64,000 nucleotides of DNA, from positions 24,126,701 through 24,190,700 of the forward strand of contig NC_087063.1 in the NCBI RefSeq assembly GCF_963678635.1. Reading direction: 5' to 3'. Every line of letters starts with the position of its first letter. The first letter of the stretch is position 1. Positions 58,086 through 64,000 of this stretch are shown piece after piece. The translations under genes were made by a program, and so were the position numbers. This stretch comes from Symsagittifera roscoffensis (Eukaryota > Xenacoelomorpha > Acoela > Convolutidae). The notes beneath the pieces are model-generated. The model had not been told where the DNA came from and made no database searches. It worked only from the letters and a program-made list of their open reading frames with translations.

Positions 58086-58920
58086 GTACCAGGGTTTATA
58101 GATTAAAAAACCTAATTTGGCTTCATAAACGGTCATTTTCTTCAACAGTCGGAACAGTAAATCAAGTCAGAGATGAGAAGCTCCAATTCACAGTTAAATG
58201 TATCAGCTAACATTTATTCATTGCTATTGATATGGTTGCACTTTTAAGCTTAAAAATGCTTGTTAAGTGAAGTCGGAAAAGTTGTCTTTGTTTTTCGACT
58301 GTTTTGCAGTTCACTTGACTTCACAGAGCCCAAAAAACTCAAAAACGCAATTTTAGTGGTTTTTAGAAAGTTACCTGGCATGCGCAAAATCAACCGTATA
58401 AGTTATAAAACTGTCAGGAATGAAAACAAAACAAAAAAAGAGTGGATATACAAAATTGATTTTTGTCAATAGTTTGATAGAATTTGAAAAACATGTTTAA
58501 CAATATATTTCTTGATATTGATCTGATCTGAAACGATCGCAGTCTTCAGATAATTTTTTGGTTAAACTCTGATGGTATTGAAAAATTGATCTCAAGGTTG
58601 AACTTCAATTGGTCATTTTGTAGCTGACATTGAAACATGACATATGTGCTGAAAACCAGCTTAAGTTATGTTTTTGTTCAGAAGACTTTCGAAAAATTTA
58701 GCTGATTTAAAAAAAAATTGTAGTTTGTAAAATATGATTAAAATTCTTTTCTCCAGTCTGTCAGTATTGATTTTTTGAGCTCAAACTAACAAAAAAGTTT
58801 CTCTGATCAATTTTTGTAAATTTATGGGCGGTTGAAATTTTTGCTAGTATTAAAAGTCAATAAATCTTAAAGAGCCTAAGCGTCGAGAAAATCATGCTGA
58901 GAAACCATTTCAAAATTAAA

Positions 58921-60128
58921 CAAGACTGCTCGTATCAGGGCGAAGCCCTGAATGTTCTGACTGCCTTTTAAGGTTTATGGAGCAGTAATAACAAAAAAAA
59001 ATTAAATGAAATAAAATAAAATGAAATTTTTTTTTCTAAAATTTGAAATTTTTTATGAAAATTATCCCCCACACGCCATATAAAGTACAAAAGGATAGTT
59101 TTCGCTCCTTGTAACAAATCAATTATGGCAAATAAGCTTCTTTCAACCAATTTTTGTACGGTTTCTAAGACGGATTAAATCTCCGCATACGCGTTAATAG
59201 TGCAAAATATATCGCGCGTTAATTGTCCCAAATTGGCCAAAATGGCAATCTTTAAACCTCATAACTTTACGAAAAATGGTCACAGGTAAAAATATTTTTT
59301 CAAATTTAAGCTCAGGAAAACAATAGCTTTCGATTGATAAAAAAGTTTCGGCTCTTTTCCAGTTTCCCCCCCACCTTTCAAAATACCGATTTTTATGTTT
59401 GTTCTACGTGTTATTACGAATAAATGCGTGATGTTACGCTGTAAAGTATGAAGAACAAATCTGATCACAGTTGTTGATTTGTTCACCACGTCAAATTTCA
59501 TTGCATTATGACAAGGTTAAATAAGCTTTTCAAAGTTGAATTTGAAAGGTGGGGAAACTGGAAAAGAGCCAAAGTTTCGTCAAAAAGGGCTAGTTAAAAA
59601 GTCGAAATTTGTCTGAAGAAAAAAAAACCCCACCCCGAGCACGAATATTCCGTTACTTTCGTATCGAAAGTCGGAACAATAAAAACAAAATGAAAAAAAA
59701 ATTCTAAAATTTGAAATTTTTATGAAAATCATCACCCCACACGCCATATAAAGTACAAAAGGATAGATTTCGTTCCTTGTAATAAATCAATTATGGCAAA
59801 TAAGCTTCGTTCAACCAATTTGGAACGATTTCTAAGACGGATTAAAACTCCGCTTACGCGTTAATAGCGCAAAGTATATCGCGCGTTAATTGTCCCAAAA
59901 TGGTCAAAATGGCCAAAATGGCAATCTTTAAACCCCCATAACTTTACGAAAAACGATCACAGGTGAAATATCTTTTCCAATTTAAGCTCAGAACAACAAA
60001 GGCTTTTGAATGATATAAAAAAATCCGTCAAAAATGGCTAGTTAAAAAAGCGAAATTTGTCTGAAGAAAAAAAAACCCACCCCGAGCACAAATATTCCGT
60101 TACTTTCATATCGAAAGTCGGAACAATG
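58921..60128 (+). repeat. Dispersed repeat family starting CAAGACTGCTCGTATCAGGG, two nested/tandem copies
   Basis: The start holds the hairpin CAGGGCGAAGCCCTG. Body landmarks are ACACGCCATATAAAGTACAAAAGG, TTATGGCAAATAAGCTTC, AAGACGGATTAAA, CGCGCGTTAATTGTCCCA and TTATTACG-free AACTTTACGAAAAA. The end is CGAAAGTCGGAACAAT. The body occurs twice in tandem (to about 59680, then to 60128; the second lacks the start). An inverted single copy is at 62868-63388. No coding capacity seen. Confidence 0.8.
59350..59570. mobile_element. hAT-like MITE with perfect 8-bp target duplication, nested
   Basis: 221 bp. Ends GGCTCTTTTCCAGTTTCCCC and its inverted copy; perfect duplication AAAGTTTC at 59342-59349 and 59571-59578. 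It interrupts the first copy of the 58.9-kb repeat, so it inserted later. Related copy at 55900-56118. Confidence 0.9.
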
Positions 60129-60973
60129 AGGCAATTTATTCCGCTTAAACCTGCGGTTTCCATGTACTATTTGTGGAATCCACTTGCATCTTTACAAAAA
60201 TCATTGCAGATTTGCGGAATCCGCCTACATTTGCTGAATACACTAGCAAACTGCATAAACCAGAACTAATGGTCTTTTTTCTTGTGGCGTACTTTGCGGC
60301 ACAAATAATATGAGCCAATTTTTACGTTACAGTTATTTATGCGCCACTTTTTCAAACACTTGTGTCTGGGTTTGAATGATCTACACACACCAAATGGTGC
60401 GCCTATCAGTCAGCGTTTGAATTTGATTTTGTCAAGAAATACTTCAAAGAGGTTTAAAGTAATTGGAACAAAAGGGTTTAACCTTTATTCGAGCAGTCTT
60501 ATTAAGTAAATTTCTTCAAATTCGAAAAAATGATACTTGTAACTTATTGTTGAAACAGTACACGACAAATACCTTGCTGCTATCAGTTTTTTTTTTTCAA
60601 TTAATTTCGAATGAAAACTAAAAACTAAACTATCAATAAATTTAATAAATTTAGGTCTAACCATGTTTTAAGTAGCAATAAACCATGTTTTTTACTGTTT
60701 TATTTTCAGCGTTTTCTGCGGAGTTATCAATGACAATATCGCTTGCGCAACTCAGGATGAAAGCAATAAACAAAAATCATTAAACATTAAACAAATTAAA
60801 CATTTGAGTTTATAATTATTAGTATGGTTCAAGTTTCAATAAGCCATTTATTTTGCTATTTGATTGAAAACGGTTAGACAAAACAAATCAGGATGTAAAC
60901 AATATACAAAAATCACAATTTACTTCGACGTCTATAAACACTACCATTTTGACAGTTTTATCAAAGTTTTCAG

Positions 60974-61676
60974 TTTGGCAGCTAAAGTCAACTAAATTTA
61001 GCTAATCAATTTAAAATACTCGCCTCTGAGATTTTTATAAATCGATGCGGAGAAATTTAGTTTTGATAGATATCGACTTTTTTTTCAAACAAATGAAGAT
61101 ATTGGCAGTAATCGTAAGTCATACTGCTTCAAGTTCTGAACCGATTATTCCTTAGAACCATAGAGATTGCATCTAAGGTTTTTAGATTCAATCTTTTTTG
61201 ATCTGATTTTAGCGTTTCATCAATGAACCCAAAAGTTGTTTTTTAATTGATTTTAACTTTCGTAGGTTTCATTGTATTTGATTGTGAATTAGTCAATTTT
61301 TAAAACAGAAACAGGTTTAAAAACATTTAAAAAGTCAATAACGAAACAGAAAAACAAATTTTTGTTAAAGTTTACAGTGCGACTTGTTAATGATTTTTGC
61401 GATAAAACACCAAAACAACATCCTGGAGGATAATAACTCGAGTCGCGTTTTGTTTTGGCAACAGAGAGTGAGCATCAAAAATAAAGATATTAACAACGAT
61501 AGCTGAGCAAGAAGCATATAATGTTTCGACCACTTTCAAAAAAATTACGAAAAAAGTCTTGTTTTTCCAAATTTTTTTAGTTTTTTTTTTCGGAGTAGTG
61601 AGATGAAGAAGATAAGAGAACGGGTAGAACCTTAGTAAATTAAAAGTTATTTTAAGGAGTTGACTTCGAAAAATGA
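60974..61676. repeat. Segmental duplication, copy 2
   Basis: A duplicate of 56197-56845 in direct orientation, about 4.8 kb downstream. The extra ~60 bp at 61338-61402 ends in GATAAAACACCAAAACAACATCC, where copy 1 has only the last part. Confidence 0.85.
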
Positions 61677-62146
61677 ATAACCTTCAAAAATAATAAAGAA
61701 AGTTTAGAACATTTTTCTACATCTTATTCTGATTTTTTGGAGATATTGCTGAATTTTTTTCTAACTATTTGAAGCTTCCTTAACTATTTTTCATTGTTTA
61801 CCACTTAACTGCAATTACGACCAAGTCAACAAAAGTCAAAGAAAGTTCAAATCATTTTTCATCGACAATGAGAAAGACGTTTTGAAATTTTTTGTGTCGT
61901 CCGAATTTTTTGTGTCGTACAAAGAAGTGCTTTTCCATGATTTTTCATCTCACCGTTCCGACAATGATTTTTAGTACCTGATTCCTCAAGAAAAACTAAA
62001 TTAGAGAAAAGTTTAAAACACACTCCAAAACAGAAGTTCCTCCCCATTTTCAGAGGAAATTAATACCATTTAAGAACCCAAAAACTTTATATACTACTGC
62101 ATTCTTTCAGCGTGAATAAAAAAAATTCAACAAATCAGAATTAAAA

Positions 62147-62700
62147 ACAGCACCGAACATGTTAATCTCAATGTTAAGGCTACTAAAATTGGCTGCTACT
62201 GATATGTTTATACACCGGTTCGACCATCCTACAAAAAACTCCCCTTTCTTAGAACTTCTTATCAGAATTGTTGGAAATTTGCGCTATCTTACAACTTTCC
62301 TAAAGAAAAATTCGAAGACAGCAATTTCCGCCAAAATTAAGAAAAAACGGTCGAAAATTTTTTCAATATGTTTCTGAACCTTACAAACAGATAAAAACTA
62401 AATTTGGAATATTTCCGTTATTTTTTTCAAAATATGCATGCATAAATTCACAAATCAAAATTTTAAAATAACACAGAACACGTTCATCTCAGTTTTTTTG
62501 GTTGCTACTGATGTGTGTATAAATCGGGTCGACGATCCTACAATAAAACCCCTTTCTTTGAGCTTCTTATCAGACTTTTTGCAAATTGCGCTATCTCACA
62601 ACTTTCTTATAATTCAAAAAATTGCCGAAAAAACTTTCAATGTGTTTCTGAACCTTAATAACAGATAAAAAAGATTTTGGAATATATTCGATTTTTTCAA
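62147..62700. repeat. Tandem duplication, two diverged ~300-bp copies
   Basis: Copy 1 at about 62155-62410 and copy 2 at about 62458-62690 share GCTACTGAT, GACGATCCTACAA / GACCATCCTACAA, TTCTTATCAGA, GCGCTATCT.ACAACTTTC and ATGTTTCTGAACCTTA in order. Both are open over 70 or more codons on the plus strand but without known motif, so coding is doubtful. Confidence 0.7.
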
Positions 62701-62867
62701 ATTATTCGTGAATAATTTTCAAGATAGTGGTTATAACGTATGCATTTTGAACAAAAATTTTCGAAACAGAATTCAGCAAAAACCAGCAAGAACCTAAATC
62801 TATGAAGTTAATAGGTTTTTCAGTAAATTCTTGAGAAAAGAACTGTTTGGCTTTAGAAATTCCGTTA

Positions 62868-63388
62868 TTGTTCCAACTTTCGATACGAAAGTGACGGAAT
62901 ATTTGTGCTCGGATGGGTTTTTTTTTCAGACAAATTTCGACTTTTTAACTAGCCATTTTTGACGGAGTTTTTTTTATATCATTCGTCATTCAAAAGGTAT
63001 TGTTGTCCTGAGCTCAAACTTGAAAAGATGTATCACCTGTGATCAATTTTTGTAAAGTTATGGGGGTTTAAAGATTGCCACTTGGTCAATTTTGGACAAT
63101 TAACGCGTGATGTATTTTGCGCTATTAACGCGTAAGCGGAGATTTAATCCGTCTTATAAATCGTTCCAAATTGGTTGAAAGAAGCTTATTTGCCATAACT
63201 CTTTTGTTACAAGGAGAGAGATCTATCCTTTGGTACTTTAAATTGCGTGTGGAGGGATGATTTTCATTTAAAAAGTTTCAAATTTTAGAAAAAAAAATTT
63301 ATTTTATTTTTAATGTTATTATACTGCTCAATCAACCTTTAAAGGCAGTCGGAACTTTCAGGGCTTCGCCCTGATACGAACAGTCTTG
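62868..63388 (-). repeat. Inverted copy of the 58.9-kb repeat family
   Basis: Read on the minus strand it starts CAAGACTGTTCGTATCAGGG with the same CAGGGCGAAGCCCTG hairpin. It runs through the same landmarks and ends at CGAAAGTTGGAACAATA. It is uninterrupted, which gives the family length as about 520 bp. Confidence 0.85.
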
Positions 63389-63827
63389 TTGTGTTTTGCG
63401 GCAGCGGAGAACCTTTAAACTTTGGTTATAAGAAAACTAAAAAAAACATTCGAAAAAATTTGAAAACATTGAACAGGAAAAGGTTCTATCTTACAGCTTG
63501 TTTCTAAGAAAATTCACTATCTTATAACTTTCTTAAAAGAAAAAGTCCATATCTTGCAACATTCATGGAGCCTAATTTTGTAGGAAGTAGCAAGATTCTC
63601 AGGAAAAAGTTTTAAGAAAGCGACTTTTAGTGCAAATATTGCTGTTGATTTTGATGATGCATAGGTATGTGAAGAGAAACAATTGGAAAAATTGTAAGTT
63701 CATCCCTAATACTTAATAATTTTAGCGTGAACCGCGGGCCAAAAATTGATTTCTGGTGGTTGCATTAACATAATGTATTTACTTTTCTATCACTAAGTTC
63801 TGTTTACTTGAAAGTATTGTTTTCCAG

Positions 63828-63923
63828 GCGCTGCTTTGTATTGTTTCTGTATCAGTCGATGCAGCCGGTGACCAGGGAAACTTGAACAACTCACAGCCGC
63901 TGCGTGATGATACTTGTCAAGCG
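63828..63923 (+). CDS. Exon of a secreted-protein gene (end of signal peptide)
   Basis: Strong splice borders: TATTGTTTTCCAG before 63828 and GCG/GTACGT after 63923. The exon is 96 bp, phase 0, and only one frame is open: ALLCIVSVSVDAAGDQGN then LNNSQPLRDDTCQA. The first half is hydrophobic and ends in small residues (VDAAG), as at a signal-peptidase site. The second half is polar with one Cys. The start codon must lie in an upstream exon not identified here; the rest of the gene is outside the window. Product unknown. Confidence 0.7.
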
Positions 63924-64000
63924 GTACGTTTTGCAATGTTTTACAAATTGCCGTATTATAAAATTAGATGTAATAACATATTTGAACGCAAGTTTTTATT

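Overview
The window reads as eukaryotic, most likely invertebrate animal, genomic DNA. It is strongly AT-rich, with no operons and few long reading frames. Coding matter appears as short exons with GT/AG borders, or as decayed transposon genes. The transposon set (BEL/Pao, Tc1/mariner, hAT, Mutator-like with a FLYWCH finger, Polinton-like, LINE, tRNA-derived SINE relics) and trypsin-type serine proteases are typical of Metazoa. I cannot name the species. The base composition would suit a nematode-like genome, but I see no diagnostic host gene.

Layout. 1-3.9 kb: no recognisable gene. 3.9-6.0 kb (-): decayed BEL/Pao pol (RNase H, zinc-binding region, integrase, DUF5641). 6.0-20.4 kb: a tandem array of roughly 2.5-3.7 kb units, each carrying a degraded last exon of an S1 serine protease. 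One better copy sits at 11.0-12.0 kb, and two Tc1-type fold-back elements lie in the array. 20.44 kb: abrupt junction to a decayed viral-type envelope glycoprotein gene (+), then a ~440-bp tandem repeat (22.8-24.3 kb), then two divergent intronless genes of unknown function (24.3-25.6 kb). 26-35 kb: mostly empty AT-rich DNA with old dispersed repeats, tRNA-like relics and a LINE reverse-transcriptase scrap. 35-48.5 kb (-): a multi-exon S1 protease gene whose introns are filled with repeats; four exons are visible, and the exons with catalytic His and Ser were not found. 50-52.2 kb (+): decayed Polinton-like integrase and capsid-type fragments. 54.1-55.8 kb: a Mutator-like element keeping both protein ends but lacking the transposase core. 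55.8-63.4 kb: MITEs, a hAT element with target-site duplication, a ~0.65-kb segmental duplication and nested repeats. 63.8 kb (+): the first clear exon of a secreted-protein gene running off the window.

The only likely live host genes are the minus-strand S1 protease (start codon at 48532) and the gene entered at 63828. The 11-12 kb protease and its array are pseudogenes. The most unusual items are the amplified protease exon carrying a stop at the catalytic serine codon, and the 20.4-25.6 kb cluster (glycoprotein plus two unknown intronless genes), which may be one endogenous virus-like element.
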